A stretch of DNA of 64,000 bases, from the NCBI RefSeq assembly GCF_000759975.1, contig NZ_JNAM01000007.1, forward strand, positions 1-64,000. Reading direction: 5' to 3'. This stretch comes from Prochlorococcus marinus str. MIT 9302. Lineage in GTDB: Bacteria > Cyanobacteriota > Cyanobacteriia > PCC-6307 > Cyanobiaceae. The translations under genes were made by a program, and so were the position numbers. Each line of letters opens with the position of its first letter. The stretch's first letter is position 1. Shown piece after piece: positions 37,296 to 47,525 of the stretch. The notes below the pieces were generated by a model. The model saw only the letters and a list, made by a program, of their open reading frames with translations, was not told the origin of the DNA and did not search any database.

Positions 37296-39110
37296 ATGCT
37301 AATCATTTTTAAAGAATTAACAAAACAATTTGAACAATCTCTTTTAGATAGTCTTGAAAAAAATGATAAAAAAGGAGAATTCGAAATTCTTAGAAAAAAT
37401 TTAATTACACAATCAACAAAAGAGGAATTTGGTGATTATCAATGTAATGTTTGTTTAAGTTTATCTAAAATATATAAAAAGAACCCAAGAGATATTTCTA
37501 ATGATTTTATTAACCTTTTAAATAAAAATAAAAGCATAGCAAAATTATGTAAGAGTCTAGAAATAGCTGGACCTGGATTTATAAATATAAAATTAAAAGA
37601 TGAAGTTCTAATAAATGAAATTAAATCAAATATTCAATGCCAAAGGGGTGGAGTACCTAAAATTAAAAAAGATTTAGATAGTTGCTTATCAAATAAAGTC
37701 ATTGTAGATTTTTCTAGTCCTAATATTGCTAAAGAAATGCATGTAGGACATTTAAGATCAACAATAATAGGAGATTCAATATCCAGAATTTTTGAGTTAA
37801 GAGGTTATCAAGTATTAAGACTAAATCATGTTGGCGATTGGGGAACGCAATTTGGAATGCTTATTACTCAGCTCAAAGATTTATATTCAAATGATTTAGA
37901 AGAGATAGGCAAAATTAAGATAAGTGATTTAGTTGAATTTTATAAAGAATCAAAGAAAAGATTTGATAATGAATCTGAATTCCAAAAAAGATCTAGAGAG
38001 GAAGTAGTTAAGTTACAAAGTGGAGATATTAAATCGATTAAAGCTTGGAAATTATTATGTGATCAATCTAGAAAAGAATTTGATGAAATCTATAAAAATT
38101 TAAAAATAAAAATAAAAGAAAGAGGTGAATCTTTTTATAATCCCTTCTTAAAAGGAGTTATTGAGGATTTGAATTTTAAAAAAATATTAGTAGAAGATCA
38201 AGGAGCAAAATGTGTATTTTTAGATGGGATGACTAATAAAGAAGGCAAACCTTTACCGCTAATTATTCAAAAAAAAGATGGAGGTTTTAATTATGCAACC
38301 ACAGATCTTGCTGCTATAAGATATAGATTCAATAAAACTCCTAATGGGGATGATGCTTCGAGAATTATTTATGTAACTGATCATGGACAAGCAAATCATT
38401 TTGCTGGAGTTTTTCAAGTTGCAAAAAAAGCAAAATGGATCCCAGACAATTGCCAAGTAGACCATGTCCCTTTTGGTTTAGTTCAAGGAATTGATGGCAA
38501 AAAACTAAAGACAAGGGAAGGTGAAACAATACGTTTAAAAGATTTATTAAAAGAAGCAGTTAGAAGAGCAAAAGAAGATTTATTAAAAAGATTAGAAGAT
38601 GAAAATCGTTATGAGACAGAAGATTTTATTGCAAATACTTCAAGAATTATTGGATTAGGAGCTGTTAAGTATGCAGATTTAAGCCAAAATAGGATTACTA
38701 ATTATCAATTTAGTTTTGATAAAATGCTTTCCCTTAATGGAAATACTGCTCCATATTTGTTATATACACTTGTAAGAATTGCAGGAATTAAAAGAAAAAA
38801 TGATTTTGTTTATGACTCTAAAGATTTTCAATACATAAATTATGATCATAAATCTGAATGGAAACTTATAAGAAAATTACTTAGGTTCGATGAAGTCATA
38901 ATATCTATTGAAAAAGACTTAATGCCAAATAGATTATGCAATTATCTTTTTGAGCTATGTCAGACTTTTAATAGGTTCTATGATCAAGTTCCAATACTCA
39001 AAGAAGAAAAATATATAAAAATTTCTAGACTGAATTTATGTGATCTAACTGCAAAAACACTAAAATTAAGCTTAGAGCTTCTAGGAATTGAAACTTTAGA
39101 AAGAATGTAA
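37296..39110 (+). CDS. argS: Arginyl-tRNA synthetase
   Basis: 604-aa class I synthetase. An N-terminal Add-1 tRNA-binding domain is followed by the Rossmann core with the HIGH-equivalent [31 protein letters not shown], and [16 protein letters not shown]. No lysine-rich KMSKS loop is visible, as is common in ArgRS. The C-terminal anticodon domain contains [11 protein letters not shown] and ends [10 protein letters not shown]. Its TAA shares one base with the ATG of the next gene. Confidence 0.97.
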   Translation: MLIIFKELTKQFEQSLLDSLEKNDKKGEFEILRKNLITQSTKEEFGDYQCNVCLSLSKIYKKNPRDISNDFINLLNKNKSIAKLCKSLEIAGPGFINIKLKDEVLINEIKSNIQCQRGGVPKIKKDLDSCLSNKVIVDFSSPNIAKEMHVGHLRSTIIGDSISRIFELRGYQVLRLNHVGDWGTQFGMLITQLKDLYSNDLEEIGKIKISDLVEFYKESKKRFDNESEFQKRSREEVVKLQSGDIKSIKAWKLLCDQSRKEFDEIYKNLKIKIKERGESFYNPFLKGVIEDLNFKKILVEDQGAKCVFLDGMTNKEGKPLPLIIQKKDGGFNYATTDLAAIRYRFNKTPNGDDASRIIYVTDHGQANHFAGVFQVAKKAKWIPDNCQVDHVPFGLVQGIDGKKLKTREGETIRLKDLLKEAVRRAKEDLLKRLEDENRYETEDFIANTSRIIGLGAVKYADLSQNRITNYQFSFDKMLSLNGNTAPYLLYTLVRIAGIKRKNDFVYDSKDFQYINYDHKSEWKLIRKLLRFDEVIISIEKDLMPNRLCNYLFELCQTFNRFYDQVPILKEEKYIKISRLNLCDLTAKTLKLSLELLGIETLERM

Positions 39111-40219
39111 TGAATGATTTTGATCAATTAAATAATCTTTTCCCAAGACCAAGAGAAGAAATAATAAATATGCAGTCTTACTCTGCACCTTTAGAAAATA
39201 GAAGAAATTTACTCCGCTTAGACTTTAATGAAAATACTCTAGGTCCAAGTCCTAAGGTTTTAGATGCATTACAAGCGATAAAATTAAATGAGATTGCAAT
39301 TTATCCAGAATATAATTTATTAAAAAATTTTTTATGTGATAAATATCTTGATTCAAGAAAATTTGATAATGATGAAATAGGAATTTTCAATGGAGCAGAT
39401 GCAGCAATAAATGCAATCTTCAATTCCTTTGGAGAAAAAGATCAAATATTTCTAACCACGAATCCAACTTTTGGCTACTATTCTCCTTGTTCAGAAATGC
39501 GAGGAATGAAGAAAATAACTTGTTCTTACATTGGAGAAAATTTTCTATTTCCCACCAAAGAATTTAGTGAAAAAATTTTAAAGTATAATCCAAAGTTAAT
39601 ATTTATTTGTAATCCAAATAATCCGACAGGGACAGTTTTAAGTGCTAAAGAGATAATTAACTTAGCAAATATCAAAAAAGATGCATTGATAATTGTTGAT
39701 GAACTATATGAAAAATTTAATGGAGATAGTCTTCTTGAATCGATAGATTTTGAAAAGAATAACAATATACTAATAATCCAATCTCTCTCAAAAACAGCTG
39801 GTTTAGCTGGTTTAAGAATAGGTTTTACTTTTGGCAATAAAAATTTAATTAATTACATTAATAAAGTTACAGGACCATATGATGTAAATAGCTTTGCTAT
39901 AACGGCAGCATTAGCAGCACTTAAAGACAAATCATATATTGAAAATTATGTTTTAGAAGTAAAAAAAGCAAGGGAATGGATTTTAAATAAATTTAAATCA
40001 ACAAAAATTAGAACTCATTTTAGTGGTGGTAATTACTTCTTAATTTGGCCAAAAAAAGATACGAAAATTTTAATACAACAGATGAGAGAAAAAGGTATTC
40101 TTATCAGAAGTATGGAAAACAAAAAAGATATTGGTAAGTCAATAAGGGTTAGTATTGGAACTAAAGAACAAATGATTTTTTTCTGGGAAAATTACAAGTT
40201 CTTAGATTTAATAAATTAA
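39110..40219 (+). CDS. HisC-like aminotransferase, class I/II
   Basis: 369-aa fold-type I PLP enzyme: RLDFNENTLGPSPKVLDAL, CNPNNPTGTVL, IIVDELYEKF, the PLP lysine in QSLSKTAGLAGLRIGF and IRVSIGTKEQM at the end. It resembles histidinol-phosphate aminotransferase, but the genome may carry another HisC, so substrate is open. It overlaps argS by one base (TAATG) and is probably translated by coupling. It ends in a 4-bp convergent overlap with the next gene. Confidence 0.8.
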   Translation: MNDFDQLNNLFPRPREEIINMQSYSAPLENRRNLLRLDFNENTLGPSPKVLDALQAIKLNEIAIYPEYNLLKNFLCDKYLDSRKFDNDEIGIFNGADAAINAIFNSFGEKDQIFLTTNPTFGYYSPCSEMRGMKKITCSYIGENFLFPTKEFSEKILKYNPKLIFICNPNNPTGTVLSAKEIINLANIKKDALIIVDELYEKFNGDSLLESIDFEKNNNILIIQSLSKTAGLAGLRIGFTFGNKNLINYINKVTGPYDVNSFAITAALAALKDKSYIENYVLEVKKAREWILNKFKSTKIRTHFSGGNYFLIWPKKDTKILIQQMREKGILIRSMENKKDIGKSIRVSIGTKEQMIFFWENYKFLDLIN

Positions 40220-40941
40220 TTACCAAAAATATAAATTGTATTTTGATCGATTCTTTTAGGTTTTATTTGAAAATCTTTTCCAACATATTTTACTTTAAAA
40301 TTTTTCATATTTTCTATAAACAAATCAGCATTTGAGAAATCACATTCTTTGTTAATTTTTTTGCCACGAGCAAAGTGAACAGGAATAACTACATTAGGTT
40401 TTAGAAGCTTAACTATTCTTGAAGCCTCTTGTCCATCATAAGATTTTATTCCTCCTCCAATTGAAATAAATAAGATATCTGGGCGAGACAAAATAATTTG
40501 ACTATTGATATCAATATCACCGGCAGCGCCTCCCATATGAACAATTTTAAGATCATTCTGCTCCCAACTCCAAACAGTTGCCATCCCAAATCTTCTTCCA
40601 TCTACTCTGTCATGTGGTACGGAAATTCCATTTAATAAAATATCCTCAAATTGGTAGATTCCTGGATCAACAAACATTAATTGATTATTAGGATTATATC
40701 CTTCATCTGCAAGCCTAGAACTAGCCAAAATAAAATCTGCGGTGACTTCTTTTGGCTCTTTTAAATTGCTTGCACAACCTATTGCTTTAAAGGGATTTAT
40801 AAGAATCGATTTTTCAGCACTATTAATTAAGAAACTACTATGTCCCAGACTTTTTATTACTAAATCCCTTGCCAATAATGAGGTAGGTAAAAAAGAGCTA
40901 AATAATATAAAAAAGAAAATGTTTTTAATTTGAGAAATCAT
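40216..40941 (-). CDS. Exported metallo-beta-lactamase-fold (UlaG-like) protein with degenerate metal motif
   Basis: 241 aa with an N-terminal signal peptide (about residues 6-24, KNIFFFILFSSFLPTSLLA). The MBL fold starts LVIKSLGHSSFLINSAEKSILINPF, as in the UlaG/YtnP group. The usual HxHxDH zinc motif should follow, but the segment reads FILASSRLADEGYN, so those ligands are gone. Later conserved positions remain (SVPHDRVDG, IVHMGGAAGDID, VVIPVHFARG). It may bind metal differently or be a non-hydrolytic, periplasmic or thylakoid-lumen protein. Its role is unknown. Confidence 0.75.
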   Translation of the reverse strand: MISQIKNIFFFILFSSFLPTSLLARDLVIKSLGHSSFLINSAEKSILINPFKAIGCASNLKEPKEVTADFILASSRLADEGYNPNNQLMFVDPGIYQFEDILLNGISVPHDRVDGRRFGMATVWSWEQNDLKIVHMGGAAGDIDINSQIILSRPDILFISIGGGIKSYDGQEASRIVKLLKPNVVIPVHFARGKKINKECDFSNADLFIENMKNFKVKYVGKDFQIKPKRIDQNTIYIFGN

Positions 40942-40961
40942 ATTATTAATTTTTTTATATT

Positions 40962-41558
40962 TTACTTTTGTTCAGCCATTTTTAGAAAATTACTAATTAA
41001 TTTATGACCAAATTGTGTCAATACACTTTCAGGATGAAACTGTACTCCATGCAAATGCTTATATTCTTTGTGAGAAATAGCCATAATAGTTGAGTCTTCT
41101 AAAGTCGCAGTTATATCGAAACAATTTGGTAATGAACTTGAATCAACTATAAGACTATGATATCTGGTCGCCACAAATGGAGTCTCGATATCTTTAAACA
41201 AACCTTTTTGATTATGAAATATTTTGGATGTCTTACCATGCATAAGTTCTTTCCCAACTATAACCTTACCTCCAAAAGCTTGGGCCAAAGCTTGATGCCC
41301 TAAACAAACTCCTAATGTAGGAATATTTTTAGATAATTTTTTTAGTATTGGTAGACAAATTCCAGATTGATCTGGATTACCAGGACCTGGAGATAATAAG
41401 ATGCCACCAGGATTTAGTTTGATAATTTCATCTAGAGTAATTTGATCATTTCTTTTAACTATTAATTCTCTAGTTATTTCATGCTCAACAGAAAGTTCTC
41501 CTAAATATTGAACAAGGTTATATGTAAAACTATCGTAATTATCAATAACAAGAAACAT
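40962..41558 (-). CDS. trpG: Glutamine amidotransferase of anthranilate / aminodeoxychorismate synthase
   Basis: 198-aa class I amidotransferase supplying ammonia for anthranilate (TrpE) or aminodeoxychorismate (PabB). Visible: LLSPGPGNPDQSG, the nucleophile in GVCLGHQALAQAFGG, VATRYHSLIVD and the catalytic His/Glu in HGVQFHPES. Cyanobacterial TrpG often serves both tryptophan and folate pathways; the sequence alone does not tell trpG from pabA. Minus-strand run prfB - DUF3285 - ybeY - dgkA - trpG. Confidence 0.93.
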   Translation of the reverse strand: MFLVIDNYDSFTYNLVQYLGELSVEHEITRELIVKRNDQITLDEIIKLNPGGILLSPGPGNPDQSGICLPILKKLSKNIPTLGVCLGHQALAQAFGGKVIVGKELMHGKTSKIFHNQKGLFKDIETPFVATRYHSLIVDSSSLPNCFDITATLEDSTIMAISHKEYKHLHGVQFHPESVLTQFGHKLISNFLKMAEQK

Positions 41559-41560
41559 AT

Positions 41561-41980
41561 TTATATAGATTCAAATAAAAACTTAATTTTAGGAACAAAA
41601 ATATATACAGCAATAATAACAGAATTAATGGAAGCTAATAAAACAGCTCCTGCAGAAGTATCTTTTGAAATTTTAGCCAAACTACTAAATTCTTTTTTCA
41701 CTACTAAATCAACTATTGATTCAATAGATGTGTTTAATATTTCTAATATTAAAACAGACATAATTGTGGTAATCAAAATTACATAATTAATCTGACTAAT
41801 TTGCAGTAAAAAACCAATCATTAAAATTGAAACTGCAAAAATTAATTGAATTTTAAAATTTCTTGAAGTTTTTAATACGTAACTAATTCCACTAAAAGCA
41901 TACTTAAAACTTTTTAATACATTACTAGAAGTTTTATAAGATTCTGTTCTATTTTTTAGAGAGTTTATTTTTTGATCCAT
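41561..41980 (-). CDS. dgkA: Diacylglycerol / undecaprenol kinase, DgkA type
   Basis: 139-aa membrane kinase with three hydrophobic helices (about 52-67, 71-92 and 112-135). The motif SFKYAFSGISYVLKTSRNFKIQL and EILNTSIESIVDLV, carrying the active-site Glu/Asn and Mg-binding residues, is diagnostic. It recycles diacylglycerol or undecaprenol into the phosphorylated lipid pool. 2 bp from trpG and 6 bp from ybeY, so likely co-transcribed. Confidence 0.93.
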   Translation of the reverse strand: MDQKINSLKNRTESYKTSSNVLKSFKYAFSGISYVLKTSRNFKIQLIFAVSILMIGFLLQISQINYVILITTIMSVLILEILNTSIESIVDLVVKKEFSSLAKISKDTSAGAVLLASINSVIIAVYIFVPKIKFLFESI

Positions 41981-41986
41981 AGATTC

Positions 41987-42526
41987 TTAATCTAATTTTT
42001 TAATTAAATATTCCTGAAAATTTAACATATTTTCTAAATCAAGATCATTATTATGTTCCCATCCCAAAAGATGTAAAAATCCATGACTAGCCAACCAGAG
42101 CATTTCTTTATAGATTGAATGATTACATTCATAAGATTGCTCAAGTGCGATCTCTAATGATATAAATATATCTCCTAACTCTATATTATCTAAATTATTT
42201 GGAGATTCATCAGAAATGATTGGGAAAGATAGAACATCAGTTGGGCCATTTTTTTGCATCCACTTCTGGTTCATAAAAGCAATTTCTTGATTAGATATTA
42301 TCTGTAAGCCTAATGAAAAAGATTTTTTTTCAAAAATGAAATTTGGCAATTTATAATCGTCTTTATTTAATATTATTTTTATCCAAGATAAAAAAACTTT
42401 CTCCCAAAAATTAGATTCAAAAATAAGCTTATTTTTAGAATCTTTTAACTTATTTGAAACTTGAGAAAATTGATTACATTTAAAAACCAAATCTAAATTT
42501 ATTTCAGAAATAATTTTTTCTGTCAT
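41987..42526 (-). CDS. ybeY: rRNA maturation endoribonuclease YbeY
   Basis: 179-aa metalloprotein acting in 16S rRNA 3' processing and ribosome quality control. The zinc motif [11 protein letters not shown] (H-x3-H-x5-H) is intact near residue 150, with the conserved TDVLSFP and GDIFIS blocks before it. ybeY-dgkA adjacency is common in bacteria. Confidence 0.95.
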   Translation of the reverse strand: MTEKIISEINLDLVFKCNQFSQVSNKLKDSKNKLIFESNFWEKVFLSWIKIILNKDDYKLPNFIFEKKSFSLGLQIISNQEIAFMNQKWMQKNGPTDVLSFPIISDESPNNLDNIELGDIFISLEIALEQSYECNHSIYKEMLWLASHGFLHLLGWEHNNDLDLENMLNFQEYLIKKLD

Positions 42527-42532
42527 AAATTC

Positions 42533-42715
42533 TTATACAGGAATATTAGGCTTACCTATTGTGGCTACAAGTATTAATATCCCAATTAAAACTAGAAAGG
42601 TTATTGAAAAATGAGAAATACTTTTTGAACCCTTCCTTACCATATTTCGCATAGCAAGCTTTATAAAGCTTGGGGGAGCAACTTTTTTTTCTATATTTTC
42701 GTTTTTATTTTTCAT
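42533..42715 (-). CDS. DUF3285 single-pass membrane protein
   Basis: 60 aa: a charged N terminus, the conserved PPSFIKLAMRNMVRKGSKSI segment, and one C-terminal membrane helix (about 38-56, FSITFLVLIGILILVATIG). This matches the small cyanobacterial DUF3285 family, whose function is unknown. It is 3 bp after prfB and 6 bp before ybeY. Confidence 0.85.
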   Translation of the reverse strand: MKNKNENIEKKVAPPSFIKLAMRNMVRKGSKSISHFSITFLVLIGILILVATIGKPNIPV

Positions 42716-42718
42716 AAG

Positions 42719-43841
42719 TTATTCAATAGATTCGTTAGAAGAAATATTAATGCGTAATAATTCATGAATAAATGGTTCAAGTCCACCATCTAAAACACTA
42801 TCTAAGTCGTTAGTCTCCTGCATAGTTCTGAGATCTTTTACCATTTGATAGGGATGGAAAACATAATTTCTTATTTGATTGCCCCATGCAGCTTCCACAA
42901 TATCACCTTTAATATCAGCGACTTCTGCAGCTCGTTGTTCTTTAGCAATCACTAGTAGTTTAGACTTAAGAAGTAACATAGCTTTTTCTTTATTTTGTAA
43001 TTGAGATCTTTCTTGTGTACATCTTACTGAAATCCCTGAAGGCAAATGAACAATTCTCACCGCTGTTTCTACTTTATTAACATTTTGTCCTCCAGCCCCA
43101 CCGGATCTACTTGTTGTAATTTCCAAATCTTTTTCAGGTATATCAAGTGATATATTGTCATCTAATTTTGGCATGACCTCCACCCCAGCGAAGCTGGTTT
43201 GTCTTTTACCATTAGCATTGAAAGGAGAAATTCTGACTAATCTATGAGTTCCTTTTTCATGTTGTAAATATCCGTAAGCATATTTTCCCTCAATTTCAAA
43301 AGTTACACTTTTGATACCTGCTTCTTCTCCTTGAGATAATTCATTGATAATTAAACTCATTTGATTATTATCGGCCCATCTTGAATACATTCTCAATAAG
43401 ATCTCTACCCAATCCTGAGCATCTGTTCCACCAGCACCTGCGTTAATAGAAACTACTGCTCCTTCCTTATCGTATTCACCACATAACAATCTTTCAAATT
43501 CCCATTTATCTAAATTCTCTCTTAATTTCTTTAAGCCCTGCTTGGATTCCAAAATCATTTCCTCTTCTGGTTCTAAAGAATAAAGCTCAAGAGAGGCATT
43601 AGCATCAGAAATAAAAGTTTTCCATTTATCCAACAATTCAAGTTGTGCCTTAACATCATCAAGGATTAACATTTGTTTTTTCGCTTCTTCTTGATTCTCC
43701 CAAAATTCAGGCTGAGCAGAAATTTGCTCTAACTCTCTCCTTTTCGCTCTTAATCTTGGAACGTCAAAGACAATCCTGAGCATTACCCAGGCGCTCTGTT
43801 AGTTCCGAAAGATCTTTTTTGAAATCTGTAATATCTATCAA
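42719..43841 (-). CDS. prfB: Peptide chain release factor 2, expressed through a programmed +1 frameshift
   Basis: RF2 reads UGA and UAA stops. The main frame carries codon-recognition and GGQ domains ([19 protein letters not shown]). Its apparent start at 43783 is spurious. Upstream in another frame a TTG at 43841 begins 25 codons encoding [19 protein letters not shown], ending in TGT CTT TGA C. The TGA is at 43766-43764; slipping +1 at CTT gives GAC and joins [12 protein letters not shown]. This is the classical RF2 autoregulatory site (CUU UGA C). Predicted full length is 373 aa. An AGGA lies a few bases upstream as a weak stimulatory Shine-Dalgarno. The exact start codon is the least certain part. 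Confidence 0.92.
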
Positions 43842-43861
43842 AATAGAATTTAATCGTTATT

Positions 43862-43897
43862 TATAATCTAACAAGCACTTTTGTTTAATAGTATAAA
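43862..43897 (+). promoter_or_regulatory. Candidate promoter region for grxC-gshB
   Basis: Contains TATAAT at 43862-43867 and TATAAA at 43892-43897, 50 and 20 bp before the grxC ATG, in the divergent gap with prfB. No convincing -35 box. Offered only as the likeliest place for the promoter. Confidence 0.28.
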
Positions 43898-43917
43898 CTA
43901 AGTATTATTTTAAAAAA

Positions 43918-44172
43918 ATGTCCAAAGTTGAAATTTATACTTGGCAATATTGCCCATTCTGTATTCGAGCAAAATCACTACTCAAGAAAAAAAATATAAA
44001 TTTTACAGAATATAAAATAGATGGCGACGAAGATGCCAGAGCATTGATGATTGAAAGAGCTGATGGTAGAAGAACATTACCACAAATATTTATAGATAAT
44101 GAGGGTATCGGAGGCTGCGATGATCTCTACGAATTAGAAAATGAAAATCAATTAGACGCATTATTAAACTAG
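43918..44172 (+). CDS. grxC: Glutaredoxin, GrxC type
   Basis: 84-aa dithiol glutaredoxin: active site CPFC at residues 13-16 ([14 protein letters not shown]), the cis-Pro loop [16 protein letters not shown] and GCDDLYELE for glutathione binding. Complete. Five bp ahead of gshB, so glutathione synthesis and glutathione-dependent reduction are encoded together. Confidence 0.96.
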   Translation: MSKVEIYTWQYCPFCIRAKSLLKKKNINFTEYKIDGDEDARALMIERADGRRTLPQIFIDNEGIGGCDDLYELENENQLDALLN

Positions 44173-44177
44173 ATCTT

Positions 44178-45101
44178 ATGAAATTTCTATTCGTGATAGA
44201 TCCAATAAAAAATATAAACCCCTTAAAAGATTCAACTGCTGCTTTAATGCAAGCATCATCAAAAAAAAATATTGAAATATGGAGTTGTACTCCTCAGGAC
44301 CTTGAAGCTAGAGGTGATGAAGTATGGGCATCTTCCGTAAAAGTTGAAGTAAATCCTTGGATTTCTTTCAAAGATAATGATTGCATACCTCTCGCCGAAT
44401 TTAATTGCATTTGGATGAGAAAAGATCCTCCTGTAAATGAGGCTTATTTATATGCAACCCATCTTTTAGAAGTTGCCGAAAGAAAAGGAGTCAAAGTAAT
44501 CAACAAACCCTCATCGTTAAGAGCATGGAATGAAAAGCTAGGTGCTTTGAGATACAGCCACTTAATGGCACCTACAATAGTTGCGAGTAAGGTAAAAGAT
44601 CTTATTAATTTTGCAAATATAAATAATGAAGTAGTCATAAAACCTCTTGGAGGAAAAGGGGGTCAAGGTGTTATAAGAATAAATAAAAATTCTCCAGGTA
44701 TTAAATCAATCATTGAATTAATCACTTCTCAAGAAGAATTACCCGTTATGATGCAAAAATTTATTCCTGAAGTCATAGAGGGTGATAAAAGAATAATTAT
44801 CGTAAACGGTGAAGCAATTGGATCAATAAATAGGATTCCTCAAGGAGGTGATTTTAGGAGTAATTTAGCAATGGGAGGAAAGGCTGAACCAACATTATTA
44901 ACAGAAAAAGAAAAAAGTATCTGCTCAGAATTATCTCAACACTTCAAAGATGAAGGTTTATTTTTTGTAGGTATTGATGTAATAAATGGAATGCTTAGCG
45001 AGATTAATGTAACCAGTCCAACAGGTTTAAGAGAAATAGAAAATTTATCCAATAAGAATGTTTCAGAGGAAGTTATTGAAAAATTAGTGGAAATTATCTA
45101 G
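44178..45101 (+). CDS. gshB: Glutathione synthetase
   Basis: ATP-grasp ligase joining gamma-glutamylcysteine and glycine. 307 aa, with [52 protein letters not shown] (ATP loop), [20 protein letters not shown] and [24 protein letters not shown]. Full length for the prokaryotic type. Co-transcribed with grxC; 3' end overlaps menF by 8 bp on the other strand. Confidence 0.97.
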   Translation: MKFLFVIDPIKNINPLKDSTAALMQASSKKNIEIWSCTPQDLEARGDEVWASSVKVEVNPWISFKDNDCIPLAEFNCIWMRKDPPVNEAYLYATHLLEVAERKGVKVINKPSSLRAWNEKLGALRYSHLMAPTIVASKVKDLINFANINNEVVIKPLGGKGGQGVIRINKNSPGIKSIIELITSQEELPVMMQKFIPEVIEGDKRIIIVNGEAIGSINRIPQGGDFRSNLAMGGKAEPTLLTEKEKSICSELSQHFKDEGLFFVGIDVINGMLSEINVTSPTGLREIENLSNKNVSEEVIEKLVEII

Positions 45102-46506
45102 GATTTTTAGCGAAAAATATTTGTTTTACTATAGATTCAAATTTTAATTTAATCTCATCTATTTCTTTCTCTAAAACGGAGCCTGAAACTATACCTGAAC
45201 CGGCAGTAAATTCAATATTTTCTTCAATATACCTAGCTCCTCTTATTGCTAAAAGAAATGAAGCATTTCCTGATGAATCAACCCAACCCATTGGAGAAGC
45301 ATAATTTCCTCTAGGAAAAGACTCAAGAGTGTTTATCCAATCCAATGCTGCATTTTTTGGGTAACCACAAACAGCCGGAGATGGATGTAAGTTTTTAAGC
45401 AATTCAAAAGGACATATATTTTCAACTTTAGAGAAAATGAGTGTTTGCAAATGAGAAATATCTCCAAATGAATTTACCTTAATATCACTTTTTTCAAAGT
45501 TTTTTATTTTTGAAACTTCTAAACATTTAATCAAATACTGTGTTACGTAATTATGTTCCTTTAAGTCTTTAGTACTTTTTAGGAGTTTCTTGTAATTTGA
45601 ATTAGTAGAGATAGTTCCAGCAAGAGCCTCCAAAGTTAAATTAGGTTTAGTAAAAGAAAATAATTTTTCTGGAGATGCTCCAAACAAAATATCCTTACTA
45701 TTTCTTTTCCAAACATATCTGCATGTATTTGGATGATTCTTTTTTAATCTTTTTAAAATTTCTACTAAATCTAATTTATTTCTAAATTTTATTTTAATCC
45801 TATTCGCTAAAACTATCTTTTCCAGAATACCTTTTTCTACTAATTGAATTCCTCTATTTACTACTTTTTTCAAACTTGTATTAGAAGTTTCTAAGGAGTG
45901 TAAGAAATCATCAATAATAGGTAAATCAAAACTAGTTTTTAAACCAGATGATTTTATTAATTCTGAGCCAGAATTAATAACTTGATTTCTAATTGTCCAT
46001 ATTTCTTCAATTAATGTTCTTAATGATGATTTACCTTCAACATGACCATTGATTCTTAACCAGCAATTCTTATTACTTTTAATAATTAATATTTTTGGTA
46101 AGATAACTTCCAAACTAGGGACATCAGAAGATAAATTCTTATTATTCAAGTTTTCAGAAAAAGAAAATAAATAAATTATTTTTGAAAGTGCAGAATTATG
46201 TGATTCATTAGTTAAGTTAATTAAATTTTTAAAATTCTCAGAATTAAACTCTTTTGCCACTTCAAATCTTTTTGGACCATCCAAAGTAACATATTTACAT
46301 TTCTCAAAAGCAATATATGAAATACCATTAGATTCTTCCCAAAATGAAGAAAACGAATATTTATTTATAAACAATTCATATACTTGTAATAAATCAATAC
46401 AAGGAATCTCAACACAAATACTTACTAATCCAGAATTCTCAACTTTCTTATCGAAAGAGGAAAATACATCTTTTAAAAAATCTGTTAAGTTTAAATCATT
46501 TTTCAT
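45094..46506 (-). CDS. menF: Isochorismate synthase (phylloquinone pathway)
   Basis: 470-aa chorismate-utilising enzyme that converts chorismate to isochorismate, the first step towards phylloquinone, the photosystem I quinone. The C-terminal catalytic half has [66 protein letters not shown] and [20 protein letters not shown]. The N-terminal half is divergent, as is usual. Divergent from menA-menC-menE over about 100 bp, which would suit shared control. Confidence 0.92.
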   Translation of the reverse strand: MKNDLNLTDFLKDVFSSFDKKVENSGLVSICVEIPCIDLLQVYELFINKYSFSSFWEESNGISYIAFEKCKYVTLDGPKRFEVAKEFNSENFKNLINLTNESHNSALSKIIYLFSFSENLNNKNLSSDVPSLEVILPKILIIKSNKNCWLRINGHVEGKSSLRTLIEEIWTIRNQVINSGSELIKSSGLKTSFDLPIIDDFLHSLETSNTSLKKVVNRGIQLVEKGILEKIVLANRIKIKFRNKLDLVEILKRLKKNHPNTCRYVWKRNSKDILFGASPEKLFSFTKPNLTLEALAGTISTNSNYKKLLKSTKDLKEHNYVTQYLIKCLEVSKIKNFEKSDIKVNSFGDISHLQTLIFSKVENICPFELLKNLHPSPAVCGYPKNAALDWINTLESFPRGNYASPMGWVDSSGNASFLLAIRGARYIEENIEFTAGSGIVSGSVLEKEIDEIKLKFESIVKQIFFAKNPR

Positions 46507-46607
46507 TACTTATTGAAAATAACTAAAAATCATGCAATAAAGTAAAAAATGTAACTCAATTTATAAACTACATTTAATAATGATCGAATTTTGTGAGTTA
46601 AATAAAA

Positions 46608-47525
46608 ATGGATGAAGATAAAAAAAAATTATGGAAACAAGCGATAAAATGGCCTCTTTATTCTGTTGCCATACTTCCGGTTTTAATAACAGGGGCTTAT
46701 ATACTCAATCAATATGAAAAGGTAAAAATTTATAATTTGATTGCATTTACTTTAGCTGCAATTTTTATATTACTTTGGGAAAACCTAACTAATGATTTAT
46801 TCGACGCAGAAACAGGAATCGATGAATTTAAATTCCATTCAATTGTAAATCTTATAAAAAATAAAAAAATAATTTCATTTATTGCATATACATCTTTAGT
46901 TATTGGTTTATTAATAATTTCAATTATTTCAGTATCAACAAGTATAAACATTTTGATTTTGGTGGCATCTTGCTGCTTCTTGGGATATTTATATCAAGGA
47001 CCTCCTTTTAGATTTGGCTATCAAGGCTTAGGAGAACCATTATGCTGGCTTGCATTTGGACCTTTTGCCTACTCTGCAGTCTTAATTGCGTTAAATCCTT
47101 CTAATATTTACTTCGAAGATATTCCCTGGAAAGTTTCTTTATTACTTGGTTCAGGACCTTCATTAGCAACAACTCTTGTATTATTTTGTTCTCATTTTCA
47201 TCAAATTTCAGAAGATAAAAAGCATGGGAAAAATTCACCTTTAGTTCGCCTAGGAGCAAAAAAAGGTTCTCAATTTGTGCCTTGGATAATTTTTACAATA
47301 TATATTTTTCAACTTTTAACTATAGTTACTGGATTTATTCCAGTGTTGTGTATCCTTTATTTGATTAGTTTTCCTCAAGCAATAAGACTTATAAATTTAT
47401 TAAAATCTTCTTATAAAAAACCTTCTGCAATAAAAAATTCCAAATTCGTCGCAATAAAATTTCAAACTCTTAATGGAGTTGGCTTAATCACAGGATTAAT
47501 ATTTAATTACTTGCTTAATAAATGA
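46608..47525 (+). CDS. menA: 1,4-dihydroxy-2-naphthoate prenyl(phytyl)transferase
   Basis: 305-aa UbiA-superfamily membrane protein with about eight or nine helices. The first Asp-rich prenyl-diphosphate motif is LTNDLFDAETGID near residue 65; the second is the HFHQISEDKKHGK loop. It attaches the phytyl tail to DHNA in phylloquinone synthesis. The stop overlaps the menC start (ATGA), so the three men genes are translationally coupled. Confidence 0.94.
   Translation: MDEDKKKLWKQAIKWPLYSVAILPVLITGAYILNQYEKVKIYNLIAFTLAAIFILLWENLTNDLFDAETGIDEFKFHSIVNLIKNKKIISFIAYTSLVIGLLIISIISVSTSINILILVASCCFLGYLYQGPPFRFGYQGLGEPLCWLAFGPFAYSAVLIALNPSNIYFEDIPWKVSLLLGSGPSLATTLVLFCSHFHQISEDKKHGKNSPLVRLGAKKGSQFVPWIIFTIYIFQLLTIVTGFIPVLCILYLISFPQAIRLINLLKSSYKKPSAIKNSKFVAIKFQTLNGVGLITGLIFNYLLNK

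Noticed and set aside
43766-43783. Apparent ATG start of prfB at 43783
   Set aside because: RF2 homology continues upstream in the other frame through the CTT TGA C shift site, so this ATG is an artefact of ignoring frameshifting.
43840-43917. Many TATAAT-like hexamers across the window as promoters
   Set aside because: The DNA is so AT-rich that -10-like hexamers occur by chance in nearly every gap; only two with favourable position are listed, at low confidence.
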